This document shows positions 45,656 through 57,001 of a stretch of DNA of 64,000 nucleotides, one piece after another. A program made the translations under genes and the position numbers. The stretch lies in assembly GCA_029216955.1 (NCBI GenBank), contig JANAVB010003400.1, positions 15,482,731 through 15,546,730 of the forward strand. The letters run 5' to 3'. This DNA comes from Iris pallida. Taxonomy: Eukaryota; Streptophyta; Magnoliopsida; Asparagales; Iridaceae. The stretch's first letter is position 1; each line of letters opens with the position of its first letter. The notes beneath the pieces are model-generated. The model ran no database searches and was not told the DNA's origin. It worked only from the letters and a program-made list of their open reading frames with translations.

Positions 45656-46436
45656 TGGACAGAGCCCTGGTCAACAATCGCCGGTCCGACACGGGCCTCA
45701 TCTCCAACCTATCCAACCTCAACACCACTGAATCGGAACACTCTCCCCTTCTCATAGAAATTAGCAGTAATCCAGATCCAATCAAGAAAGCGTTCCGGTT
45801 CCAGGACTTCTAGAGCTTCCATCTGCAATTCAGGAACATCGTAGCGACTACTTGGGGTGCGTCCACAGAACCAGACCCCCTACTTCGTGTTGCCGCTAAG
45901 CTCAAAGCTACCAAGAGAGCGCTGGCGACCTGGAGCAAGAATGCTTTCGAAAACATTTTCTAGGAAATCAAGAAGGCGGAGGACGACGTGATCCGGGTGG
46001 AGGTTCTGTTCGCCTCGAACAGATCGCAGGAGTACCGTGCCGCGCTTAACCTCACCAGGGCCATCCTTAAATCACGGCTGAAGGTTGAGATAGAATTCTG
46101 GAAGCAAAAAGCCAGGCTGGCTTGGGACACTGAGGAAGACAAAAATTCGGCTTTCTTCCACTCATGCGTTAGAGGTCGGAGACAACAACTGAATCTGCAT
46201 CAAATTTCAGACGACACCGACCTCCTCCTGAAAGATCAAACGAGCATTCAGGAGGCCGCCGCCAACTACTACACCAGATTATTCACCAAAGACCCCATCT
46301 TCAAAGACGCCGATCTCCTGTCCAAGATCCCTAACATGATCAGCAATAGAGAGAACAAGCAGCTTCATGTCCCCCCAACCGCTGAAGAAGTCAAGGCGGC
46401 GATGTGGGCTCTAAACAAGAACATCGCTCTCGGACC
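45655..46436 (+). pseudogene. L1-type LINE ORF2 fragment (endonuclease end, pre-RT region)
   Basis: Single frame from LDRALVNN to ..EEVKAAMWALNKN with two stops (TAG 45811-45813 and 45961-45963). The first 40 residues are the end of the AP-endonuclease domain, with the usual SDHSPLL motif changed to SEHSPLL. The region after the endonuclease, ending FFHSCVRGRRQQLNLHQI.., is the standard link to the reverse transcriptase of plant L1 elements. The RT core is missing because element H is inserted at 46437. In the family, ORF2 nicks DNA and primes reverse transcription there. Confidence 0.9.
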
Positions 46437-49400
46437 TGTCACGACCCGCTCCTGAATAATCGGACACGAGTCGGACACGCCCAGCCTTCGTCGTTAGACA
46501 TGACAAAGTAAGCTGTACCAAGCTAGGGAAAACTAACCAGATAAACATGAAAGTATAGAATCACAGCATCTAAAAACGTATTCCAGAATGATCACCATAA
46601 TCCACAAATCCAGATATCATATTGTACCAGAATCAACAGGAATGAAAAGTGCTATGAACTCTAAAGTCAATATCTCAAAGTAAAGCTACGTAATCTAAAC
46701 CTGAAGCCTCAAGCTAAGCCCCATCCTGCTCAGCTAAAACCTGGGCTCTGGCCCATAGAGTAGAATAATGTCCTGCAAGCATACCTGTAACATATCCTAG
46801 TCAGGAGCGGAGCTAAGTATATCCAAGGAAATGAACATGTACATCATGGTATGAACAAGAAACAGGAATATATGTAAGTACAAGAAATAAGACAAGACAT
46901 GAAACTGAGCAGGAAATACTGAAAGTAAAACAGGGAACATGGTATGAGTCCTGAACATGAAATACAACCTGAACATGAAATACAACCATGAAATCCTGAA
47001 ATACAAACTGAATCCTGACATGTGCAATATTTGAAATACATCTAGATTGTGATCGGCTTGGGTAGATACAATGAACCTAAAATGGTACGGCTTTGGCCCC
47101 GCGTGCACGGTGCGGGACCCAAGCTATTCACATGAGTAGTAACAGGGTTTGATCACATATCTATAGTATTTCTCCTCTCTGACGCAAATGATGCATGGAA
47201 CATAAAACCAGACAATACCGTGATATATCGTGTCATCAAGGAAATACAAGAATGGATATGAAAGACATGAGAAATGAACAAATCCGAGGAGTATACTTGC
47301 CTTGCTCCGGGTGATCGAGAAAGGGTGGTAGAGCTGGAAATCCTCCTGTTTGTAATTACAGTTTGATAAGTCAAAATGTAAAGTTGATACTTAACTTAAG
47401 ATCACTAATAATTCTAAGTTCTATCTATAATACTAGTCAACTTCTATTATAAATCTACAATATTCTAACCATGTATTTACAAGAGAGGTTATATTCTAAA
47501 TACAAGGGTAAACCCTCGAGTGATGGATAGCCCACACTAACTAACACCAAACTAAATCCTGAATCAGGACAGTCCTATTTGATAGTCCAAAAATGACTCC
47601 TAGTTGTACAGGACTTGCCTATTCCTAATTCCTTAACATTCAAAATATTGCTTTAATGGTCCAGCCTTTGTTTAGGAATCTAATTCCACTTCAACAGTAT
47701 TTGCAATTAGGTTTTCAGCTCCCAATATCCCAGAATTTACCCAGGGACTCAAGGTTTTCCATATGCCAACCATCACTACCCTCAACTGCATAAATTCAAT
47801 CAAAGAAAACTTGGTCAAACAGCCCAACTACTGTCCCAGGCAAAACAGTTCAGTTCTCCTAATACAGACTTCAATTCAGTAAAAATAACATCCTAATACT
47901 ATCCTGAAGCTTAGTTATACAGGCCTATCTTATCCTTCACTTGGACATATAGAATCAGTCTATATTTGAAACAAGGAACTTTCCAGGAATGTAAGAATAG
48001 TCCTCTAGATTTAACAAGAATCATCATACTTCGACATTAGATTCCTTCAACCCAAAATCAGTGAACTACATGTTTAACCAAGGTTCAAACTAAAACAATG
48101 TTCATTAGAGGTATTCACCTCAACAGCAAGCAATTTGGAAAACATAGTTAGCAAACTACTCACTAATAGGAAGGTTCGGTTCAGGGAAATAAACCTGATA
48201 TCATTCAGTTGATTTAGGACTGAATAATACAGTCCTAGGAATCACATATCAGTCCTGGAATTAATACCAGTCCCTCTCAGTCTGTGATAAAATTCTCAGT
48301 TGGGGAACAAATCCTAACCTGTATATTAACAAACTTAGTTTCTAACAGGACTATCAAATGTCTAAAATAAAACAGTCCCGAAATGAAATCCCAGTTCGAT
48401 TTGGACTCTGGATTCCAACTTACCATTCCTACAGTTATCTTTCAGAAATCAATTTCCTTTTCCTGTTCCCATCCTCACAATACATCCTTTCTTGTCCAAA
48501 TAAGATTCCTGGAACTCAACAGTGCTACCTAAATCAACCAAAAAGCAATAATTCAGATTTGATTTATTAATGAGAATATGGCACTCAAGTTCCTGAGATA
48601 CTTAACACTAGTACCCATTTCTTGAACAGGACAGTCCCTAATTTCATTATTATACTTTATGATATGCACAGCTTCATAGATACACTGTCTATCTGGACAA
48701 TACTACTAAACAGATTCCACAACTGCTAACAACATTGGCTCAACTGACCTTGACATGAAAATTGAATCAGAGTAGTCGATAAACCTGGAAATATGATTGC
48801 TTTGCTTAAGCTATTGATTTCTTATGAATTATCTTAGGGAAATCAAATGAAGGTACATGAAATTACTTCCTACAGTCCCAGGGAAATCACTCCACTGTTT
48901 CTAATTGAACTGAACTTAAAATTCAAAGTTCCTACAGGTATTGAAGCACACTCTATTGTTTACATCACTAGCAAGCTTAAAATGCCCAAGTATTAGTCCT
49001 CTACAAGATTATACATTCAGTCCTGACATATCAATCCTCTCCTCGAAATTGAGTATCCTTTGATACAAATAGAACAACAACCACTCCTACAGTTCACCCG
49101 ATTCGAAATAAACTAACTTCCCAAAACCAAAAGATTCTCAGACAAGGTAAAGCAAGCTATCCTGAATATGGTATAAATCAGCCCTATGCAGAACATGAGA
49201 ACACATTCAGTCAGTAACAGGAATTGAACAATCAGATTCAAGTATCCAGTTCAGCTAAAATGCTGATGCAAATCAATAAAATTGAGACAAGGTATATCAT
49301 CAATCAAACTAAGGCAATGATATATTCTCAGTCAGTAATGTTGCTGATTACAACCTTTTCTAGACATGACAGTCCTACATTTACTGTTCTAAACTCCAAA

Positions 49401-49548
49401 ATGACATCCCAAAGTCTAATCTCATCAACCATTACTTAATTTCCTCAAGTTACTGGACAACAGGTATCATAATATCCATACATCATGATTCTATTAGGGT
49501 TGATTTTTAGGATTAACCACAACATTACTCGAGTTAACCATATCCAGT
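46437..49548 (-). repeat. Element H 3' LTR, first piece
   Basis: 3112 bp (including one copy of the CCAGT duplication of element I), matching 61232 onward base by base with few differences. It holds AGGCAAGT (sense) at 47295-47302 and a second copy at 47613-47620. CAGTCC/AGGACTG words are unusually frequent from 47570 onward. Short open frames here are unremarkable. Confidence 0.93.
47295..47302 (-). promoter_or_regulatory. Conserved AGGCAAGT motif, element H 3' LTR
   Basis: Sense GAGCAAGGCAAGTATACTCC. Partner at 62090-62097. Confidence 0.5.
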
Positions 49549-52319
49549 TGTCACGCCCTAGAACCAGAATCCTGAAGAACGAGGACATGCACAGCCAGCT
49601 ACGCATAACGGAGCGGCAACCATCCCGCTATACGGTCACGGCTGTCTAGCTATGTGAGGGTACACTACAAACCATCAGTCTCTTAGAGTCAAATCAAGCT
49701 ATTGTCTCAATCTCAACAAGTAATGATAGTAACGAGATATCAGACCACCAAATATACAATTATAAGACGTCCCAAATATTACATATCAGATGATCTTGAA
49801 GCTAGTCATACAAAATATAAGGACTAGCAAGAGTTAAGTCATACATGATCAACCTCGAGTTGCCAATCATGATTACAGCCCGTAGGCAGACAGAAAGTAA
49901 AGTGCATCGAGCTAACAAGTGCTCGTCGGCTAAACGCCTCAAAAGAATATCAGTTTACAATACAGTGGGAGAAACAAAAAGAGAAAACCTACTCATTGCC
50001 CGGGTTCCGTCTAGTATTCACCATCGGGCTGGAAAGCAGGTAGATCCTTTGCTGCTGCTCCGGTATCTGGCCATACAAAACCAGCTGGGTCAGACCCCAG
50101 AAAGAGCAAGTGCCACAAAGAAGGCCACGAAATAAGAACAAAAGCCAGCACATCAAAACATAAAGAAATAGAAGAAAAGTACGAGTAATAAGAATACCAC
50201 AGGAGAATAAACGACTAGGGACGTGGAACCCTTCCGGGAGCCAGGTTACAACCCTTAAACCAAATAAGGACCGGGGTTGTAACCCTTCGCCTGAATAGCA
50301 CCTCGTCTCTAACCCTTTATTATTAAAGATAAGTAAAACAAACATGCTCAGGAGAAGGCAGGTACTGGAGCTAGACAAGACTTAGACAAGCTGGACAACA
50401 TCCATTCACAATCGGCCAAGCAATCACTACGGCTTACTACTTTAACTAACTAGGGTTATCATAAGCCTAATTACTAACAAGATGCAATAAGAATTCCAAG
50501 TCCGTTTACCTGTTTGTTACTACCTGAAGGATCCCAGCAAAAAAAAGAAAAGATAGCATGATATAGCAGACACACTGTAGTAAGATACATGTGTCCTAAG
50601 GTACCACACTCGACGGCGGGCTGGAAGTGCGCTCATCTCGACGGATAGCAACAAATCCCATGTATATATATATAAGGCCGGGACCAAAGGGGCAACAGGT
50701 AACTAGAAAATTCTCTATGAACTAATTGATCAATCTAATCATTAACCTAGCCAGTTTCAGTACGAATTCCTGACCGTGGGAACCAGGGAGTCACGTCCTA
50801 GACATGATGCAAGACAAGACAAGTGGATTGCACAAGCAAGCAAACAGGAACACCCACGGTGTCAAGTTGATTATACGAGTCAAGTTAGCCGTCGCAAGAG
50901 CATCAAGATAAATCATGTCAGGGTACTTGTCAGGAGCGTGCCACGACGGACCACTATCATGTCAGGTTGGTCATGTCAGGAGTGCACCACTACGGGTCAC
51001 TGTCGTTTATGTTAGTTCCTTGTCACACCATGCCATGTACAATAGTCATTCCAAGCATATTAAGTAAAATCAAGTTCATGAAAATAGGCGTAAGGATATA
51101 AAATGGGCATAAAATATCTAATAAAATACCAATATACAGGGCTATAGAAGAGCCAAGCTTAAGGAAAAATAAAAAAAACCAAATATCCATGATTGAACAG
51201 ATTGCGCAAGGGTCCCTGGGGTCGGGTTGCGTAGGAGTCAAGTGCGCCAGGGGCCAACTGCGCAGGGGTGAGCTGCGCAGGGTACCAACTGCGCCAGAGA
51301 TGGATGGCGCAGCAGATGGATTGCGCTGGATCAGGTTGCGCAGGGGTGGATGGCGCATGGATAGATTGCGCAGAAGTGGACTGCGCAAGGATGGATGGCA
51401 CATGGATGGATTGCGCAGAAGTGGGCTGCGCAAGAATGGATGGCGCATGGATGGATTACGCATAAGTGGGCTGCGCAAGGATGGATGACGCATGGATGGA
51501 TTGTGCAGAACTGGACTGCGCAAGAGCCATGCACGCTGGGGGTGAGCGCAGTTCGCCATAGGGCAAGCTGCGCGGTCGGCGCTGCGCTAAAGAGCGCAGG
51601 CCGAGAGGAGGATGCGCAGTCCGACACTGCGCTAAAGAGCGCAGGCTGCAGTCTGCTACTCCAGGCCGAGAAGAACACCAAGAACATCCAAAAATTCAAA
51701 TTTTTATATCTTTGTCAAATCAAAGCCAAATCTAAATTTTTAAAGTTCTAACTTGAGTAAAATTTAATTCTCTTCCACATGGAAGCATCAAAACAAGCAA
51801 AAATCAAAGTTAAATAGATCAAAACCATGTAAATCCAAAAATAGTAAAAATCTAGATCTAGAACAATGGAAACTCCAAATAAAAAAATATCAAGTTCTAA
51901 TATTGATCACCATGGCCTAATCTAGCTAATGGACAATTAAAAAGTGGTTCTCATGTGGTGGCAAGGTGCACTTGCCTAAGTGTTGGGTGTGTTGGGAGGA
52001 AGAAGAAGAAGATGAAGAAATTATGAAGAGAGAGAGAGTGTTAGGTGGGGATTTTAATGGTAGAGATAAGTTGTGTTGAGGGTGGAGGTTAGCTAAGATG
52101 GTCCAATGCATAATAAACCAAACCAAACCAATTCCTTCTCCTATCCAAATAAAACCAAGCTCCATTAATCAGAATTAATCCAGGAATGATAAATGACAAT
52201 TAAACCACAATGCTAAGTATGAAATATACCACAACTGAACTGATCAAGGAAAAATAAAAAATACTGGTCAGAAATACGAACACGTATAAAATACGTATCA
52301 CGAATTTCGGGGCACTACA
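49549..52319 (-). repeat. Element I 3' LTR
   Basis: 2771 bp, sense TGTAGTGCCCCGAAATTCG..TAGGGCGTGACA. Contains the 42-bp repeat array (51215-51530) and AGGCAAGT (51970-51977), which follows a CT-rich leader about 340 nt into the LTR. Confidence 0.95.
51215..51530. repeat. 42-bp tandem array in element I 3' LTR
   Basis: Degenerate units GGATGGATTGCGCAGAAGTG / GACTGCGCAAGGATGGATGG, about 42 bp, roughly five full units from 51300 with poorer copies before. All units contain TGCGCA palindromes. Because 42 is divisible by 3, several frames on both strands stay open; those frames are not genes. Confidence 0.88.
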
Positions 52320-52716
52320 TCCTACCCACCTTAAAATAATTCCGTCCTCGAAATTTAATCAAGAGGCTAGAGATGTCGGGACAGCTATACTATCGCAAGC
52401 AATCTATGCTACCAATCAATCATACAATCATATATGCAAGCAAGGAATCGAAGTGCAAGGCATAAGGAAGATATTACACCTTACGAGCCAAACCGATTGG
52501 GATAACGTGATCAGATATCATCCTCACACTCCCATATTTGACTCTCTAAGGAGCAATGAAATCAAGCAACATGAACTTAACTGATAGTCTTGCGCTTGAG
52601 ATCTCTCTCTTTGGTCAAACAGGGACACGGGCCTCTCCTCATACGAAAAGGTTGGTACTAATAACCGTTTTTGAATGATCTAGGACATGGCTGGGGTCCG
52701 GGATATACCGTTGTAA
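52320..52716 (-). other. Element I: remnant of the pol 3' end and polypurine tract
   Basis: In sense, the gag frame runs into HVMFHVS, a stop, then LQRYIPDPSHVLDHS, the integrase tail seen in element G (VFHVSQLRRYIPDPSH). About 300 nt of decayed chromodomain-like sequence follow (a YEERPVSLFD-like patch), then GAGGACGGAATTATTTTAA and the tract AAGGTGGGTAGGA next to the LTR. A deletion therefore removed protease through integrase and joined gag to the integrase tail. Confidence 0.7.
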
Positions 52717-54045
52717 TTAGGACACATGGAACATGACATGTGCCCGTATAACGACGGTAGAGAAGCAAGACGAGAGGACACATATACCTCTCTGCCGATT
52801 CTGGATCTGGGCCTGGGCCAGGGCGAACTGCTGAGGCCTCTGCTGCTGAAAGGCCTGGGCTTGAGACGGCAATAGACCTGGAAATGGGAGCTGCTGTGGT
52901 TGGTGGACTGGAGCTGGTGCTGGTGCTGGTCCCATAACCGAGGGACTAGTTACTATTGATGACGATCTGTCTCTGAATGGGCAAGATCCTATCATGTGGT
53001 CCGGTGATCCACAAGCCAAGCACAATCCCTGTGCTCTGCGATACTCAGAAACAACGTGCCCTGGCTTCCCACAATGAGAACAACCCATTGCGAAAGGCCG
53101 CTTCTGCCTTTGCTGCTGGGGATAGGTCGGGGCAGAATGCTGTAAGAAGGTAACCGAATCTGTCCTCGTAGCTCCAATGGTCAGGGCCCTAGCTGCTGGG
53201 GCCGGTGCTGAGGATTGGTTCATCTGGTCGTAGGACCGCTTCCGATCTCCGGTCCGGTCCGCTATCCTTCGGGAAGTGTACTCGTGCCTCCTCGCTGCTC
53301 GCAAGACGACATCAAAAGTTTTGTGCTCAAACTGCTCGACTGCCAATATGATCTCCAAGTGGAGCCCCTGCTGGAATCGCTGTGCTCTGTCTAGCTCGGT
53401 TGCGACCAAGGTGGGAGCAAACCGACTCAATCTTGAAAACTCGGCCGTATATCCGTCGACCGTCCTGCTCATCTGCCTGATATTACTAAACCTGGTCTGC
53501 AGGTCATATCTAGCCACTGCGTCGAAGTACTTGGTCTGGAACATATCACTGAATACCGCCCACATGACAGGCGTACCCAAACTCGCTGCTTGCATAGCCC
53601 ACCAGCTGCGGGCTAGATCCAGTAACTGCAGGCGTACTACCGCCACCTTCTCTGCTTCAGGGGTCCTGGCTGCCTCTAAGATAACTTCAATGTCCTGTAG
53701 CCAGGCATCTGTAGCAATAGCATCCTCGCTGCCGTCGAAGAAGGGAGGGTTCAGGCGCTTGAAATTGTTGACCGTACTGTTCCCTCGAGGACCACTTCTG
53801 TTCAGAGCATCTTGTACTGCTTGCTGCAAGGCATCACCTCGACGATCCTGAGATGCAATCAACTCACGGATGAGCCCTATCAAGGCCCCATCCTCTGCTC
53901 CTGCTGGCTGAACTGGCTGGACTGGGGGCACTGGTTCTCCAGGAGGTATGGCTCGGGAAGCGGCTGCTGAGGACTGATTTTGATCTTCTTGCTGTTGCTG
54001 GGCTGCCGGCCGAACTTCTTCTGGCTGATCAACAGGAATGATGCC
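52717..54045 (-). CDS. Element I: Gag with two zinc knuckles, pol deleted
   Basis: Open frame of 442 residues if counted from the acceptor-like CAG (54047-54049). It has no ATG near the start: the first GTG is at 53931 and the first ATG about 112 codons after it. Counting from the GTG: a charged helix (10-45), Retrotrans_gag core (55-215; FKRLNPPFFDGSEDAIATDAW, FSDMFQTKYFDAVAR, FSRLSRFAPTLV), linker, knuckle 1 at 284-297 in which the last Cys is Tyr (CSHCGKPGHVVSEY), intact knuckle 2 at 304-317 (CLACGSPDHMIGSC), and a Q/P-rich tail. The last ~20 residues come from the integrase tail. It is a capsid/RNA-binding protein with no internal stop, so it may still be expressed, though knuckle 1 is probably impaired. 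Confidence 0.88.
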   Translation of the reverse strand, partial: GIIPVDQPEEVRPAAQQQQEDQNQSSAAASRAIPPGEPVPPVQPVQPAGAEDGALIGLIRELIASQDRRGDALQQAVQDALNRSGPRGNSTVNNFKRLNPPFFDGSEDAIATDAWLQDIEVILEAARTPEAEKVAVVRLQLLDLARSWWAMQAASLGTPVMWAVFSDMFQTKYFDAVARYDLQTRFSNIRQMSRTVDGYTAEFSRLSRFAPTLVATELDRAQRFQQGLHLEIILAVEQFEHKTFDVVLRAARRHEYTSRRIADRTGDRKRSYDQMNQSSAPAPAARALTIGATRTDSVTFLQHSAPTYPQQQRQKRPFAMGCSHCGKPGHVVSEYRRAQGLCLACGSPDHMIGSCPFRDRSSSIVTSPSVMGPAPAPAPVHQPQQLPFPGLLPSQAQAFQQQRPQQFALAQAQIQNRQRGICVLSSCFSTVVIRAHVMFHVS

Positions 54046-54215
54046 ACTGAAGCAATGACATCAGGAACATTAAGGAAGGACCAGGATAGAATAATGATGC
54101 AAGGATGTTATCAAGTCAGGAATCCAAGGAGACGAGAGGATACGAATGGAGATCAAAGACGAGTACAGATTAAGACATCTATCCAGTAAACCCTCACATT
54201 TCTTGATTGACAAGA

Positions 54216-54231
54216 CCTGCATGGGCCACCA
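54216..54231 (-). other. Primer-binding site, element I (tRNA-Ile type)
   Basis: Sense TGGTGGCCCATGCAGG (followed by TCTT), 7 nt after the LTR end. Confidence 0.82.
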
Positions 54232-54238
54232 CTTAAAC

Positions 54239-56996
54239 TGTCACGCCCCAGAACCAGAATCCTGAAGAACGAGGACGTGCACAGCCAGCTACGCATAACG
54301 GAGCGGCAACCATCCCGCTATACGGTCACGGATGTCTAGCTATGTGAGGGTACACTACAAACCATCAGTCTTTTAGAGTCAAATCAAGCTATTGTCTCAA
54401 TCTCAACAAGTAATGATAGTAACAAGATATCAGACCACCAAATATACAATTGTAAGGCGTCCCAAACATTACATATCAGATGATCTTGAAGCTAGTCATA
54501 CAAATTTAAGGATTAGCAAGAGTTAAGTCATACATGATCAACCTCGAATTGCCAATCATGATTACAGCCCGTAGGTAGACAGAAAGTAAAGTGCATCGAG
54601 CTAACAAGTGCTCGTCGGCTAAACGCCTCAAAAGAATATCAGTTTACAATGCAGTGGGAGAAATAAAAAGAGAAAATCCATTCATTGCCCGGGTTCCGTC
54701 TAGTATTCACCATCGGGCTGGAAAGCAGGTAGATCCTTTGCTGCTGCTCCGGTATCTGGCCATACAAAACCAGCTGGGTCAGACCCCAGAAAGAGCAAGT
54801 GCCACAAAGGAGGCCACGAAATAAGAACAAAAGCCAGCACATCAAAACATAAAGAAATAGAAGAAAAGTACGAGTAATAAGAATACCACAGGAGAATAAA
54901 CGACTAGGGACGTGGAACCCTTCCGGGAGCCAGGTTACAACCCTTAAACCAAATAAGGACCGGGGTTGTAACCCTTCGCCTGAATAGCACCTCGTCTCTA
55001 ACCCTTTATTATTAAAGATAAGTAAAACAAACATGCTCAGGAGAAGGCAGGTACTGGAGCTAGACAAGACTTAGACAAGCTGGACAACATCCATTCACAA
55101 TCGGCCAAGCAATCACTACGGCTTACTACTTTAACTAACTAGGGTTATCATAAGCCTAATTACTAACAAGATGCAATAAGAATTCCAAGTCCGTTTACCT
55201 GTTTGTTACTACCTGAAGGATCCCAGCAAAAAAAAGAAAAGATAGCATGATATAGCAGACACACTGTAGTAAGATACATGTGTCCTAAGGTACCACACTC
55301 GACGGCGGGCTGGAAGTGCGCTCATCTCGACGGATAGCAACAAATCCCATGTATATATATATAAGGCCGGGACCAAAGGGGCAACAGGTAACTAGAAAAT
55401 TCTCTATGAACTAATTGATCAATCTAATCATTAACCTAGCCAGTTTCAGTGCGAATTCCTGACCGTGGGAACCAGGGAGTCACGTCCTAGACATGATGCA
55501 AGACAAGACAAGTGGATTGCACAAGCAAGCAAGCAGGAACACCTACGGTGTCAAGTTGATTATACGAGTCAAGTTAGCCGTCGCAACAGCATCAAGATAA
55601 ATCATGTCAGGGTACTTATCAGGAGCGCGCCACGACGGGCCACTATCATGTCAGGTTGGTCATGTCAGGAGTGCACCACTACGGGTCACTGCCGTTTATG
55701 CTAGTTCCTTGTCACACCATGCCATGTACAATAGTCATTCCAAGCATATTAAGTAAAATCAAGTTCATGACAAAAGGCGTAAGGATATAAAATGGGCATA
55801 AAATATCTAATAAAATACCAATATACAGGGCTATAGAGGAGCCAAGCTTAAGAAAAAATAAAAAAACCAAATCTCCATGATTGAACAGATTGCGTAAGGG
55901 TCCCTGGGGTCGGGTTGCGCAGGAGTCAAGTGCGGCCAACTGCGCAGGGATGAGCTGCGCAGGGTACCAACTGCGCCAGAGATGGATGGCACAGCAGATG
56001 GATTGCGCTGGATCAGGTTGCGCAGGGGTGGATGGCGCATGGATGGATTACGTAGAAGTGGACTGTACAAGGATGGATAGCGCATGGATGGATTGCGCAG
56101 AAGTGGGCTGCACAAGGATGGATGGCGCATGGATGGATTGCGCAGAAATGGACTGTGCAAGGATGGATGGCGCATGTATGGATTGTGCAGAAGTGGACTA
56201 CGCAAGAGCCATGCGCGCTGGGGGTGAGCGTAGTTCGCCATAGGGCAAGCTGCGCGGTCGGCGCTGCGCTAAAGGGCGCAGGCCGAGAGGAGGATGCGCA
56301 GTCTGGCACTGCACTAAAGAGCGCAGGCTGCAGTCTGCTACTCCAGGCCGAGAAGAACACCAAGAACATCCAAAAGTTTAAATTTTCATATCTTTGTCAA
56401 ATCAAAGCCAAATCTAAATTTTCAAAGTTCTAACTTGAGTAAAATTTAATTCTCTTCCACATGGAAGCATCAAAATAAGCAAAAATCAAAGTTAAATAGA
56501 TCAAAACCATGTAAATCCGAAAATAGTAAAAACCTAGATCTAGAACAATGGAAACTCCAAATCAAAAAATGTCAAGTTATAATGTTGATCACCATGGCCT
56601 AATCTAGCTAATGGACAATTAAAAAGTGGTTCTCATGTGGTGGCAAGGTGCACTTGCCTAAGTGTTGGGTGTGTTGGGAGGAAGAAGAAGAAGATGGAGA
56701 AATTATGAAGAGAGAGAGTGTTAGGTGGGGATTTTAATGGTGGAGATAAGTTGTGTTGAGGGTGGAGGTTAGCTAAGATGGTCCAATGCATAATAAACCA
56801 AACCAAACCAATTCCTTCTCCTATCCAAAAACCAAGATCCATTAATCAGAATTAATCCGGAAATGATAAATGACAATTAAACCACAATACTAAGTATGAA
56901 ATATACCACAACTGAACTGATCAAGGAAAAATGAAAAATACTGGTCAGAAATACGAACACGTATAAAATACGTATCACGAATTTTGGTGCACTACA
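54239..56996 (-). repeat. Element I 5' LTR
   Basis: 2758 bp, sense TGTAGTGCACCAAAATTCG..TGGGGCGTGACA, nearly identical to 49549-52319. It carries its own 42-bp array (55905-56215) with slightly different unit content. Confidence 0.95.
55905..56215. repeat. 42-bp tandem array in element I 5' LTR
   Basis: Same array as 51215-51530. The number and order of variants differ a little between the two LTRs. Confidence 0.86.
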
Positions 56997-57001
56997 CCAG
57001 T

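Larger units (their letters stand above)
54047..56657 (-). other. Predicted leader intron of element I (2.6 kb)
   Basis: Candidate donor TTAG|GCAAGTGC (56659-56652) after a CT-rich leader in the 5' LTR. The candidate acceptor TGTCATTGCTTCAG| comes directly before the gag frame and after an in-frame TGA (54061-54063). Inference only. Confidence 0.4.
49549..56996 (-). mobile_element. Element I: gag-only gypsy-type element (TR-GAG-like)
   Basis: Two LTRs (49549-52319 and 54239-56996) around a 1.9-kb core with a gag frame but no protease, RT or integrase core. A perfect target duplication CCAGT (49544-49548 and 56997-57001) places it inside the 3' LTR of H, so it is younger than H. LTRs differ at only scattered sites and long stretches are identical, making it one of the youngest insertions here. 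Confidence 0.95.

Noticed and set aside
51215..51530. CRISPR-like spaced repeats
   Set aside because: Units are contiguous and degenerate with no unique spacers, and this is plant DNA. The arrays at 6861-7096 and 19760-20350 fail for the same reasons.
51023..51751. Open frames of 80-178 codons over the 42-bp arrays, and their copies at 55831-56433
   Set aside because: The period of 42 bp keeps every frame open. The products are simple peptide repeats and differ between strands, and they lie in LTRs.
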